Part shown: positions 33,869 through 42,352 of the stretch, piece after piece
Position numbering within the stretch: the stretch's first letter is position 1
Layout of the letters: each line of letters starts with the position of its first letter
Origin: Dehalococcoidia bacterium
GTDB taxonomy: Bacteria > Chloroflexota > Dehalococcoidia > SZUA-161
Assembly (NCBI GenBank): GCA_011174795.1
Contig: DUEY01000036.1
Location: 1 to 49,456 of the forward strand
Length of the DNA: 49,456 nucleotides
Direction of reading: 5' to 3'
Notes under the pieces: model-generated
What the model was told of the DNA's origin: nothing
Database searches by the model: none
The model's input: the letters and a program-made list of their open reading frames with translations, nothing else
Program-made: the position numbers and the translations under genes

Positions 33869-34516
33869 ATGGAAGCGCGAACGGTAGAGCGTTTTAAAAA
33901 GCGAACGATATGGTTCCACTGGATACACACAGCAGCCTTCCTGCTATTGATAATCACCGGCGCAATACTGTTTTTCCCCGGCTGTGGCGGTGCAGCTGCA
34001 GGGGGCGCTACCAGAATCATTCATCACATCGCCTCTGTCATATTCATAGGAGGAGCAATACTATACATCCCGTTGAACCCCAAGAGGGCGCTCCAGTTTG
34101 TAAAAGACACCCTCACCTGGGGCAAGGACGACATTGGCTGGCTCCTGGCAGCGCCGGACTACTACTTCGGAGGACCCGAGGATAAAATGCCTCCTCAAGG
34201 TCATATCAACACCGGTCAGAAGATGTGGCAGGCAGTCGTCCTGGGCACAGGTGTGGTGTTTCTGGTAACAGGAGCGATAATGTGGTTCGCCAGAGGCAGC
34301 ATATCGGAGGGTGTCTTCCAGTGGTGCATGGTCATACACGGTCTCGCCTTTATAGTCGCGCTTGCCATGCTTTTCGTACATATCTATCTGGGCGCTCTTC
34401 ATCCAAGAATGACTGAATCACTCCGCTCTATGCTAAATGGTAAGATTTCCCCAAAATATGCCAAGCATCACTACGGGAAATGGTACGAGGAGTCCTTAAA
34501 GGAAGAGAAGGACTAG
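33869..34516 (+). CDS. Membrane cytochrome b subunit (FdnI/FdhC-like)
   Basis: 215 residues from ATG 33869, two bases after the ferredoxin stop. Four hydrophobic helices and the family His residues: FHWIHTAAFLLLIITGAILF, IIHHIASVIFIGGAIL, VVLGTGVVFLVTGAIMWF and WCMVIHGLAFIVALAMLFVHIYLG. Conserved loop DDIGWLLAAPDYYFGGPEDKMPPQG and the C-terminal HYGKWYEE sequence. It would bind two hemes b and exchange electrons with the quinone pool. Clearly homologous to the 39196 protein of the FDH operon. Last gene of the cluster; a terminator follows at 34546. Confidence 0.92.
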   Translation: MEARTVERFKKRTIWFHWIHTAAFLLLIITGAILFFPGCGGAAAGGATRIIHHIASVIFIGGAILYIPLNPKRALQFVKDTLTWGKDDIGWLLAAPDYYFGGPEDKMPPQGHINTGQKMWQAVVLGTGVVFLVTGAIMWFARGSISEGVFQWCMVIHGLAFIVALAMLFVHIYLGALHPRMTESLRSMLNGKISPKYAKHHYGKWYEESLKEEKD

Positions 34517-34545
34517 CGGAGCTTAATTAGAATTCTCAACGTATA

Positions 34546-34579
34546 AACTGGAGCGGTAGTCCCGCTCCAGTTACTTTTT
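34546..34579 (+). terminator. Rho-independent terminator after the cytochrome b gene
   Basis: An 11-bp perfect stem (AACTGGAGCGG, 34546-34556, with 34562-34572), 5-base loop, then ACTTTTTA. It closes the rhodanese-selenocytochrome-ferredoxin-cytochrome b operon. Confidence 0.85.
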
Positions 34580-34624
34580 ACGGTACGCTTAGCCAGCATC
34601 AACTACAGTTGCTAGACTTCGAAC

Positions 34625-34643
34625 TATACCCTAGCAGGGTATA
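34625..34643. promoter_or_regulatory. CsoR-family operator-like palindrome
   Basis: TATACCC-TAGCA-GGGTATA, a perfect 7-bp inverted repeat around a 5-base centre. ATACCC...GGGTAT palindromes are typical CsoR/CstR-family sites. It lies downstream of the CsoR-like gene's stop codon and just after the terminator, so what it controls is not clear. Confidence 0.55.
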
Positions 34644-34677
34644 TACCGAATACAGTCTTTCAGGAGTAATCTGACCC

Positions 34678-34965
34678 TTACTGGTGCTCTCCGACACGTA
34701 CCCTACCCCAGATAGCAATTGCCTTTGCGAGCGACCTGACAGCTTCATCTCTGTCCTCGGGCCCGTCGCCGAAACAAAGCCTCATATAGTTATTCAGCAC
34801 CAGTGCGCCAACGCTATCGATGGCCGAACGGACAGCCACGAGTTGCGTTATCACATTCTCACACTCACGGCCCTCGTTGACCATTTTCTGAACGCCCCGC
34901 ACCTGCCCCTCTATTCTCCGCAGTCGCTTTGTTATTATATCTCTTGTTACTTCTTGCGGAACCAA
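34678..34965 (-). CDS. CsoR/CstR-family repressor (DUF156), possible persulfide sensor
   Basis: 95 residues, all helical. Family pattern: KRLRRIEGQVRGVQKMVNEGRECENVITQLVAVRSAIDSVGALVLNNYMRLC. The sensing positions are Cys35, Tyr60 and Cys64; the copper-CsoR set Cys-His-Cys has Tyr in place of His. Cys/Cys with a 29-residue spacing and no His is the CstR arrangement, which reacts with persulfides. It is next to a rhodanese-containing operon, which supports sulfur or selenium sensing. Start is TTG 34965 with GGAGG six bases upstream. A TATAAT -10 box (34998-35003, minus strand) lies beside a TACCCCCC tract, so autoregulation is likely. It is divergent from fdhA. Confidence 0.8.
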   Translation of the reverse strand: MVPQEVTRDIITKRLRRIEGQVRGVQKMVNEGRECENVITQLVAVRSAIDSVGALVLNNYMRLCFGDGPEDRDEAVRSLAKAIAIWGRVRVGEHQ

Positions 34966-34997
34966 TGTCGTCCTCCGAGTAAAAGCATCCTTATCCT

Positions 34998-35049
34998 ATT
35001 ATACCCCCCTATTGACAAGAATAGAAGCCCTATTTACCCTAAAAAGGGT
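34998..35049. promoter_or_regulatory. Operator/promoter region of the divergent repressor gene
   Basis: TATAAT on the minus strand (35003-34998) overlaps a G-tract, ATACCCCCC on the plus strand (35001-35009). TTGACA (35012-35017) with TACCCT 17 bases on (35035-35040) is a weak plus-strand promoter, and ACCCT-AAAA-AGGGT (35036-35049) is an inverted repeat over that -10 box. C/G-tract half-sites of this kind suit a CsoR-family repressor. Confidence 0.45.
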
Positions 35050-35065
35050 TACTGTGCTTGCTATA

Positions 35066-35095
35066 TTTACTTTAGGGGCGATATGTGGGTATAAT
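35066..35095 (+). promoter_or_regulatory. Promoter for the formate dehydrogenase operon
   Basis: TTTACT (35066-35071), an 18-base spacer and a perfect TATAAT (35090-35095). The leader to fdhA is about 50 bases and includes the ribosome site GAAGGAGG before ATG 35152. Confidence 0.5.
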
Positions 35096-35151
35096 TCCGC
35101 AGTCAGCCCCTTTAAACTGCCTTAATCTTGGCATAAAGAAGGAGGCAACTT

Positions 35152-38100
35152 ATGGAACTAAGCCGCAGGGAGTTTCTCAAAGCAAGCGGGGCAGGGATGG
35201 GGGGGCTTGTCCTGCTTGGTGCCATGGGTTCCGAAAAGGTTCCCAGAGCCATCCCCCTCAAAAAAGAACCCCTCGGTGAAACGTACACCATATGCTGCTA
35301 TTGCGGCGTCGGCTGTGGCGCACTCGCGACCGCTGCCGGCGGAAAGGTCATAAATGTCGAGGGGAATCCAGACCATCCCATCAACGAAGGTACCCTTTGC
35401 TCCAAAGGACAGGCATTGGCCCAGTTCCGAACTGTTGACGGGGAGGACAACCCCAACCGCCTGACCAAGCCTCTCTATCGCAGGGCTGGAGGAACAGCGT
35501 GGGAGGAAAAGAGCTGGGATTGGGCCATCACTGAAATCGCAAAGAGGATAAAGAAGACCAGGGATGATAACTGGATATCGACGGTAAACGTCGGCGGTAC
35601 CGACTACACGGTCAACCGCACCGATGCCATCGCTCACTTCGGCGGTGGCGAACTGGATAACGAAGAATGTTATCTCCTGGTCAAGTTGACCCGAGCTCTC
35701 GGGATGGTGTATATCGAACACTGCGCCCGAATATGACACTCCGCTACTGTAGCGGCTCTGGCAGAGTCGTTCGGCAGGGGAGCAATGACCAACCACTGGA
35801 TCGATCTCAGGAACTCCGACCGCATCATGATTATCGGCTCCAACGCGGCGGAGAACCACCCCATCTCCTTCAAGTGGGTCACTGCAGCGAAGGAACGCGG
35901 AGCGAAACTCATCAGCGTTGACCCGCGTTTCACCCGCACCTCATCCAAAGCCGATATCTACGCACCGATGAGGTCGGGATGCGACATCACGTTCATCGGC
36001 GGCATGATAAGGTACATCCTAGATGATATGCAGAAGTCAAGCCCGTCGGAGCGCGCTGAGAAGTACAACATGACCTATGTGACGCAGTACACCAACGCCG
36101 CTCTGATAATCAACAATAGCTTCGAGGGCGCTTTGGAATCCACCCATCCCGGGCTGTTCGGCGGGTATACCGCTTCCAAGAACGGGACTCCGGGAATCCT
36201 CGGTTCATATAACAAGTCAACCTGGAACTATGCGGACTCCACAACCCCTGCTTCAGACCCGGCGCTGGTGAATAATACATGGACCGCGTGGGAGGACCTG
36301 GACTCCAAATGCGTACTCAGGCTGCTTTGGGAGAACTACAAGGACTACACTCCTGAGAAGGTAGAGGAGATCACGGGATGTCCCAAGGATAAGTTCCTCG
36401 AGGTCGCTCAGACCTATGCGGAATCGGGAGCACCGGGCAAGGCAGGTACCATAATGTATGCCATGGGCACCACCCAGCATACCTATGGTACGCAGAATAT
36501 CAGAGGCTACGCCATCCTCCAGCTCCTGCTTGGTAATATCGGCATCGCCGGCGGCGGCATCAACGCACTGAGGGGGACGTCAAATGTACAGGGGTCCACC
36601 GATATGTGCCTCCTGTCCCATATCCTCCCCGGCTATCTGCAGGTGCCGATACATACAGACCAGAGCCTCGACGACTATATCGCCAGGGCTAAGAAAGGCA
36701 AAGATTTCATCACACCCCAGGGCCTGGCAGGCGATAAGTCGGCAAGCTGGTGGTGGTACAACGATGCCGACCCCAACTACAAGAAATACCTCGTCAGCAT
36801 GCTCAAGGCATGGTATGGTGATAACGCGACTGCGGCCAATGACTTCGGATTCAACTATCTGCCCAAGGTGACAAGCGGCGATGACTACACACACATCGGC
36901 ACCTTCGAGGCGGTGGCCGCTGGAATCGTCAAGGGTATGCTGGTATGGGGCCAGAACCCGGCAGTCGGCGGGCCTGACTCCGAAGGCGAGCGCAAAGCCC
37001 TGGAGAAGCTCGACTGGCTGGTGGTCAGCGACCTTTTCGAGACAGAGACAGCGGCCTTCTGGAAGAGAGGCGGAGCCAATCCGGGAAGTATTAATACAGA
37101 GGTCTTCCTGCTGCCTGCTGCATGCTCCTACGAAAAGCAGGGCAGCATCTCTAACAGCGGACGCTGGGCACAGTGGCGCTGGAAGGCCCTCGAGCCGATC
37201 GGACAGGCTAAACCCGACTTGGAGATCGTAGATGAACTGGCGCTCAAGCTCAAGGAACTCTACACCAGTGAGGGTGGAGAGTTCCCCGAGGCCATAACCA
37301 AGCTGTTCTGGGACTTCCGCGAGGGCGCTGCCGAGGCTGACCCGAATATAGCGGCTAAGGAGTTCAACGGCTACGACTGGACCACCAAGACCGCGCTCAC
37401 CAGCTTCGGCAATCTAAAGAGCGACGGTTCCACCTGCTCGGGCAACTGGCTCTACTGCGGCATGTTCGATGCAAATGGCAATAACAAGGCCAAGCAGCAC
37501 GACCCGGTTGACAAGAGCCTGAACCAGATCGGCCTCTATTCCGGCTGGACATGGTGCTGGCCCATAAACAGGCGCATAATCTATAACAGGGCCTCGGTTG
37601 ACCTCGATGGAGAGCCCTGGGACAAAGACCATCCCGTGATAAAGTGGACCGGTTCGATAACCAAATGGGCCGGTGACATCGCCGACGGCGGCTGGAATCC
37701 GATCAACCTCTCCGCTGAAGGTGCCAAGTACCTTCCCTTCATCATGCACCGTGAGGGTGTGGGGAGAATCTGGGGCGACGGCCGAGCCGAGGGACCTCTA
37801 CCTGTTGCTTACGAGCCATGGGAAAGCCCTCTGGAAACGAACCTGTTAACCGGTGTGGAAGATACAGAAGCTAATGGAACCCCGGGATTCAACGACCCCT
37901 GCTGCTACATCGGCAAGATGGAGATGGACGGCCAGGTCTGGAACGAAAGGGGAACCCCTGATAATTACCCCTACGTCGGCATGACCTACAGGCTGACGGA
38001 ACACTGGCAGGCGGGACAGATGACTCGCAACCTCCCCTGGCTCATCGAGCTCCAGCCGCAGCCGATCGCCGAGCTTGACCCGGTACTGGCAAGTCAGAAG

Positions 38101-38385
38101 GGAATCGAGAGCGGCGACATAGTCGAGGTAAGTACCGCCAGAGGCTCCATCGATGCAGTGGCCATAGTGACCAAGCGCTTCCAGCCACTGACAATCGGCG
38201 GTAAAACGGTCCACCACGTGGGGGTTCCCTGGCACTGGGGGTACACTGGCCAGTGTACAGGCATCAGTCCCAACGGGAGCAGCGGCAATGTGCTCACCCC
38301 GCACGTGGGGGATGCCAACACAACGATACCTGAATATAAAACCTTCCTGTGCAATATAAAGTACGTTAGGAAGGGAGGCGAATAA
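35152..38385 (+). CDS. fdhA: Formate dehydrogenase catalytic subunit, selenocysteine (TGA at 35734-35736)
   Basis: 1077 residues with Sec at codon 195, close to Sec196 of E. coli FdnG. Tat signal MELSRREFLKASGAGMGG; one 4Fe-4S site in YTICCYCGVGCGALATAAGG; Sec in HCARI-Sec-HSATVAAL, the standard active-site motif, then GRGAMTNHW directly after. Molybdo/tungsto-bis-MGD domains follow: VDPRFTRTSSKADIYAPMRSGCDITFI, GTTQHTYGTQNIRGYAILQLLLGNIG, and a C-terminal MGD-binding domain with SGDIVEVSTARGS. It oxidises formate to CO2 on the outer face of the membrane and passes electrons to FdhB and FdhC. A SECIS-like hairpin lies 14 bases after the TGA. The frame is continuous on both sides of the TGA, so the apparent split is recoding and not a mutation. 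Confidence 0.96.
35751..35771 (+). promoter_or_regulatory. SECIS-like hairpin in fdhA
   Basis: A 9-bp stem (35751-35759 with 35763-35771, including two G-U pairs) and loop GGC. The loop begins 23 bases after the TGA and has G in the first position. A second, shorter stem (35741-35755) overlaps it and is less well placed. Confidence 0.65.
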
Positions 38386-39194
38386 TGGCCAAAGCGATAC
38401 TGTACGACGCAACCAAGTGCACGGGCTGCCGGGGATGCCAAGTCGCTTGCAAGAACTGGAACGGTCTTGAGGCTGTTGAGACCTACAACTGGGGCAGCTA
38501 CGAAAACCCCAAAGATCTCTCCACCCAGACCTGGCTCAAGATGAGATTCATCGAGAAGGGCGGTACCGAAACAGACAACATGCGCTGGCTGTTCGCACGG
38601 CAATCCTGCATGCACTGCACTGACGCTGCTTGCGTGAAGGTATGCCCCACAGGAGCACTCCATATACGAACAGATGGATTCGTAGCCTTAGATAAGGATA
38701 AATGCACCAACTGCGGCTATTGCGTCGAGTTCTGTCCCTTCAGTATCCCCCGTCTCGATGCAAGTTTGATAAGCGGAATTGGAGATAAAGCCACTAAGTG
38801 CACTGCCTGTACCACAGCCGGTCTCAACCGTATCGACAACGGTTATCAGCCAGCCTGCGTTAACACCTGTCCCACCGGCGCCCTCACCTTCGGTGACCGG
38901 GAGACCCTTCTGTCAGCAGCACAGGATAAGGTGGCAGCCCTCAAGTCCAACAGCCATCCCAATGCCTACCTGTACGGCGAGAACGAGGTTGGCGGCACAC
39001 ACGTCCTCTACATCCTCGATGACACCCCTAAAGCCTACGGGTTGATTGAGGATCCGAAGGTTCCCGCCGCCGCTACCGCCTGGCAGGATATTATCAAGCC
39101 TCTCGGCTACGGCATAGTAGGCGTCGTGGGATTGGGGCTGATACTTAACATCATGGTGGCCCGCGCCAGGATAATCAGCAGGGAGGAGAAGTAA
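38385..39194 (+). CDS. fdhB: Formate dehydrogenase iron-sulfur subunit
   Basis: 269 residues. Four 4Fe-4S clusters: CTGCRGCQVACK, CMHCTDAACVKVCP, CTNCGYCVEFCP and CTACTTAGLNRIDNGYQPACVNTCP. One C-terminal membrane helix (GIVGVVGLGLILNIMVARARI). It passes electrons from FdhA to the cytochrome b. No signal peptide: it is expected to be exported bound to FdhA by the Tat system. The ATG shares one base with the fdhA stop (TAATG). Confidence 0.95.
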   Translation: MAKAILYDATKCTGCRGCQVACKNWNGLEAVETYNWGSYENPKDLSTQTWLKMRFIEKGGTETDNMRWLFARQSCMHCTDAACVKVCPTGALHIRTDGFVALDKDKCTNCGYCVEFCPFSIPRLDASLISGIGDKATKCTACTTAGLNRIDNGYQPACVNTCPTGALTFGDRETLLSAAQDKVAALKSNSHPNAYLYGENEVGGTHVLYILDDTPKAYGLIEDPKVPAAATAWQDIIKPLGYGIVGVVGLGLILNIMVARARIISREEK

Positions 39195-39195
39195 G

Positions 39196-39822
39196 ATGAA
39201 AGACATTGAACGGTTTCGCAAACGTGCCATATTCCACCACTGGTGGATCGTGCTCTGCTCCTTTCTTCTGGCGGTCACAGGGCTGTTCATGTTCATGGAA
39301 ACGCTTAGCCCTGGAGCCATGGGAGGATACAGCCGGATTATTCATCGATTCGCCGCTTTGGGCTTCGTAGCAGTGCCGATCATCTACTTCGTGCTCAACC
39401 CCAAGACCTCCCTGGAATGGCTCAAGGAAGCCTTTACCTGGAACACAGACGACATTGGCTGGCTTCAAGCTGCACCCGAGTACTATTTCGGAGGCCCTGA
39501 GGAGAATATGCCCCCTCAAGGCAGGTCGAACACAGGCCAGAAACTGTGGATGGTGGTAGTCATTATTACCGGCGTTGTCTTCGTCATTACCGGCGCCGTC
39601 ATGATGTTTTCTGGTGTCTCCGGAGTGGCGGTTATCCTCCACGATATCGCCTTCATCGCCGGTGGTGCCATGTTCCTGGTCCACTTCTTCCTGGCCGTGT
39701 TTCATCCTCGAATGTCAGAGGCTATGCGTTCGATGATTACAGGCAAGGCGTCAGAGGACTACGTCAAGAGCCATCACGGTAAGTGGTACGAGGAGGTTGT
39801 AGCAAAAGGAGAACAGTCATAG
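39196..39822 (+). CDS. fdhC: Formate dehydrogenase cytochrome b subunit
   Basis: 208 residues, four transmembrane helices with conserved His residues: IFHHWWIVLCSFLLAVTGLF, RIIHRFAALGFVAVPIIYFV, VVIITGVVFVITGAVMMF and HDIAFIAGGAMFLVHFFLAVFHP. Ligates two hemes b and reduces quinone at the cytoplasmic side. The DDIGWLQAAPEYYFGGPEENMPPQG loop is nearly the same as in the 33869 protein. Starts one base after fdhB. Confidence 0.94.
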   Translation: MKDIERFRKRAIFHHWWIVLCSFLLAVTGLFMFMETLSPGAMGGYSRIIHRFAALGFVAVPIIYFVLNPKTSLEWLKEAFTWNTDDIGWLQAAPEYYFGGPEENMPPQGRSNTGQKLWMVVVIITGVVFVITGAVMMFSGVSGVAVILHDIAFIAGGAMFLVHFFLAVFHPRMSEAMRSMITGKASEDYVKSHHGKWYEEVVAKGEQS

Positions 39823-39852
39823 AGGATTAAACGGCCGGGGATTGATTGGCTG

Positions 39853-40710
39853 GTGGGAGTTAACGAAAGGATTCTCGAGAAAATAGAGGGGTGGCAGCAG
39901 GAAGAGGGTTCGCTTCCGGAGGTTGTCGAGTTCTATAGAGACCTGCTGCGCGCTCAAGTTGAGGCGGTAGCATATATCCCTACCCCTCAACCGGATGCAA
40001 CCAAAGCTGAGATTGTAGCTCAGATTAGGCAGGGCGTTCCCGTACTGAAGTGGAATGCCCTGCCTTTCGATTGGTCTATCTTTCAGAACCTGTTCCAGAA
40101 AGTTGCTGCCATAATCAACGAACATACCGATTCCCCTTCCGACAACCTGAAGGCTGCCGCCGGTGATATCGCGTTCCTCAAGGAAGTTACCAAAGCATGG
40201 TATGAGAACTCATCGCTGTCACCTTTGGCAGAGCAGCAGAGCATCGATGAGGAACTCCTGGAATCGGCCATCCATTATGCCCTCAAGCCCTTTTTAGCTG
40301 CTCACGCAGAAGCGCTTATCGGGCTGGTTCCCCAGGAACAGTGGCGGCTCAGATATTGTCCCATCTGCGGGGGGAAGCCTGATTTCGCCTGCCTCGACAC
40401 GGAGAAAGGCGCAAGATGGCTGCTCTGCTCGCGCTGCGATACAGAATGGCTCTTCCAGCGACTGGAGTGCCCCTACTGCGGCAACAAGGACGGGGAAAAG
40501 CTGCACTATTTCTCCGACGATGAAGGCTTGTACCGCCTCTATGTATGCCAGCGATGTAAGAGCTACTTGAAGGCTATAGACCTGCGTCAAACGGAATCCG
40601 AGATACTGCCGCCCCTAGAGCGCGTAATGACTGCCGATATGGACAGGCAGGGACAGGAAAAAGGGTACAGGATGGGATGGGTCGGCACTGCATCGGACGA
40701 TAAGCGTTAG
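39853..40710 (+). CDS. fdhE: Formate dehydrogenase accessory protein FdhE
   Basis: 285 residues from GTG 39853. The C-terminal half has the FdhE zinc/iron-binding cysteines: CPICGGKPDFACLD, CSRCDTEWLFQRLECPYCGN and YVCQRCKSYLKAIDLR, i.e. four CxxC pairs. FdhE is a cytosolic quality-control chaperone binding the twin-arginine signal of Fdh catalytic subunits and needed for active periplasmic formate dehydrogenase. Placed after fdhC with a 30-base gap, the usual arrangement. No clear ribosome site is seen before the GTG, so the exact start is less certain. Confidence 0.93.
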   Translation: MGVNERILEKIEGWQQEEGSLPEVVEFYRDLLRAQVEAVAYIPTPQPDATKAEIVAQIRQGVPVLKWNALPFDWSIFQNLFQKVAAIINEHTDSPSDNLKAAAGDIAFLKEVTKAWYENSSLSPLAEQQSIDEELLESAIHYALKPFLAAHAEALIGLVPQEQWRLRYCPICGGKPDFACLDTEKGARWLLCSRCDTEWLFQRLECPYCGNKDGEKLHYFSDDEGLYRLYVCQRCKSYLKAIDLRQTESEILPPLERVMTADMDRQGQEKGYRMGWVGTASDDKR

Positions 40711-40848
40711 CGCCTGTTACCGGTGCTCCACCAAAGGTGCACTGTGACGCAGTAGAAGCATCACCCCTGATGAAGTATACTAAAGTAATGGAAATATGGC
40801 TCCTTTAGGACCAGCGCCTGAGGAGAAGAATGCGAGGAGTCGACCGGG

Positions 40849-41655
40849 ATGGAGCACACACTCAACGATTCATTGATAAAGGGTGCCACGCCTGATATAA
40901 TCTATACTCGCTTCTCATCCGGGAAGTGGGACAGTTCGTCAACCTCCGTGCCCAAAGAGATGGCGCTGACCATCTACATAGATAGCGAGGAACTGGTAAC
41001 TCTATTATGCACCCCGGTCAAGCTGAGCCAGCTGGTACTCGGGTTCCTGTATTCGGAGGGCATAATAACGGATAAGAACGATGTGGCGAGTATGCGTGTA
41101 TGTGAGGAGGAATCGCTGGCCGACGTCAAGCTGAGCAAACCGGGATTTAAGCCGCCAGAACGGCGCACTCTCTCATCAGGCTGCGGAGCAGGGGTGACCT
41201 TCTCGCCGAAGAGGCAGCCAGTGGAGTCAGACCTGGTGGTCAGCCCTGAAGATGTACTAGCTCTGATGAAGCAATTGAATGAGCAAGCGGAGCTGCACCG
41301 CTTCTGTGGCGGCGTGCATACCTCGGCACTGGGCGATACGAGTAAGCTGTTAGTAGTTGCCGAAGACATCGGAAGACATAATACGCTGGATAAAATCATG
41401 GGTGAATGCCTGATGATGGAGCTGCCAACCAGAGACGGGCTGCTGCTCACTACCGGACGCATCTCATCGGAGATGCTGTCGAAGGCCACAAGAATGGGGA
41501 CGCCCGTCGTTATCTCCCGCAGCTCGCCCACCGACAAATCGATTTCACTCGCCCAGGAACTGGGCATTACGCTGATCGGCTACGTGCGCGGCAACCGCTT
41601 ATCCGTCTACTCCCATGAGCAGCGGGTTCAAGGCGCACCTGGCCAAGAACACTGA
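40849..41655 (+). CDS. fdhD: Formate dehydrogenase accessory sulfurtransferase FdhD
   Basis: 268 residues. FdhD moves sulfur from a cysteine desulfurase to the molybdenum/MGD cofactor of FdhA. Motifs: LGFLYSEGII, RRTLSSGCGAGVTFS (the substrate loop, here with one Cys in SSGCGAG instead of the CxxC of E. coli FdhD), GGVHTSAL, VAEDIGRHNTLDKIMGE and LLTTGRISSEMLSKATRMGTPVVISRSSPT, ending LIGYVRGNRLSVYSHEQRV. About 140 bases separate it from fdhE; the interval shows no gene. Confidence 0.95.
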   Translation: MEHTLNDSLIKGATPDIIYTRFSSGKWDSSSTSVPKEMALTIYIDSEELVTLLCTPVKLSQLVLGFLYSEGIITDKNDVASMRVCEEESLADVKLSKPGFKPPERRTLSSGCGAGVTFSPKRQPVESDLVVSPEDVLALMKQLNEQAELHRFCGGVHTSALGDTSKLLVVAEDIGRHNTLDKIMGECLMMELPTRDGLLLTTGRISSEMLSKATRMGTPVVISRSSPTDKSISLAQELGITLIGYVRGNRLSVYSHEQRVQGAPGQEH

Positions 41656-41681
41656 AACCAGCACGTATATAGGGAGGAATC

Positions 41682-41954
41682 ATGCCAACTATTCATGGAT
41701 GGGAGGCCCTGGTAATCCTGGCAGTGGTACTTATCGTCTTCGGTGTGGGGAAACTGCCCCAAGTCGGAGGAGCACTGGGGAGAGGTCTCCGGGAGTTCCG
41801 CCGAGGAAAGTCCGGGCTGATAGAGGATGTACTGGAAGAGGACGAGGACGAGGTAGAGGAGAAACCCAAGCGTAAGAAGCCAGCCGCCAAGAAGAAGACC
41901 GCCACCAAGAAGACCACCAAGAAGCTAGCCGAAGGCAAGACGAAGAAAAAATAA
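41682..41954 (+). CDS. tatA: Sec-independent translocase TatA/E-like protein
   Basis: 90 residues. N-terminal membrane helix HGWEALVILAVVLIVFGVGKLPQVGG, the hinge FGVGKLPQVGGALGRGLREFR with an FG-KLP motif, then an amphipathic helix and a Lys/Ala-rich tail (KRKKPAAKKKTATKKTTKKLAEGKTKKK). TatA/E forms the protein-conducting element for folded, Tat-signal proteins; the FdhA and ferredoxin signals upstream are substrates. First of two TatA/B-type genes before tatC. Confidence 0.92.
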   Translation: MPTIHGWEALVILAVVLIVFGVGKLPQVGGALGRGLREFRRGKSGLIEDVLEEDEDEVEEKPKRKKPAAKKKTATKKTTKKLAEGKTKKK

Positions 41955-42061
41955 TACTATCCCCCAATAGCTTTATTAGTTGAAGGCGGTTACCCACATA
42001 GAAGACCTGCGTTTCTCTCCCGCCTCAGCTTTGAACGAACCCCCGGCAAGGTGAAGCAGAG

Positions 42062-42352
42062 ATGGAATTCTTTGGCATGGGCCCCCTGGAAATACTCCTT
42101 ATCCTGATGGTAGGACTTATAGTTCTGGGGCCCGGTAAGTTACCGCAGATAGCTCGAAGCCTCGGTAGAGGCATCGCCGCCTTCAGGAAAGCCACCATGG
42201 ATCTGACAACCGAAGTATCCAGAGAAATAGAAGAGCTGGAGAAAGAAGATGAAGAGGAAACCCGGGAATCCAAATGGCGCAGTGACGGTAAAACCGGCAA
42301 GGCAGCGAAACGTGAACCGAGCAACAGCACGAGGCGGGGCACCCGGAGGTGA
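42062..42352 (+). CDS. Second TatA/B-like translocase protein
   Basis: 96 residues. MEFFGMGPLEILLILMVGLIVLGPGKLPQIARSLGRGI is the TatA/B membrane helix and hinge (LGPGKLP, Pro in place of the TatA Val), followed by an acidic amphipathic helix (EVSREIEELEKEDEEE) and a polar tail. The GPGKLP hinge and longer acidic helix are more TatB-like. The stop overlaps the tatC start by four bases (GTGA). Confidence 0.9.
   Translation: MEFFGMGPLEILLILMVGLIVLGPGKLPQIARSLGRGIAAFRKATMDLTTEVSREIEELEKEDEEETRESKWRSDGKTGKAAKREPSNSTRRGTRR

Noticed and set aside
35152-35736. Truncated fdhA as a pseudogene with a second gene at 35785
   Set aside because: The TGA lies at the known Sec position and homology continues directly in frame, so it is recoding.
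35741-35755. Second small stem (CCGCTA/TAGCGG) after the fdhA TGA as the SECIS
   Set aside because: Its loop is only about 10 bases from the TGA and starts with C, whereas the overlapping 35751-35771 stem has the right distance and a G-first loop.
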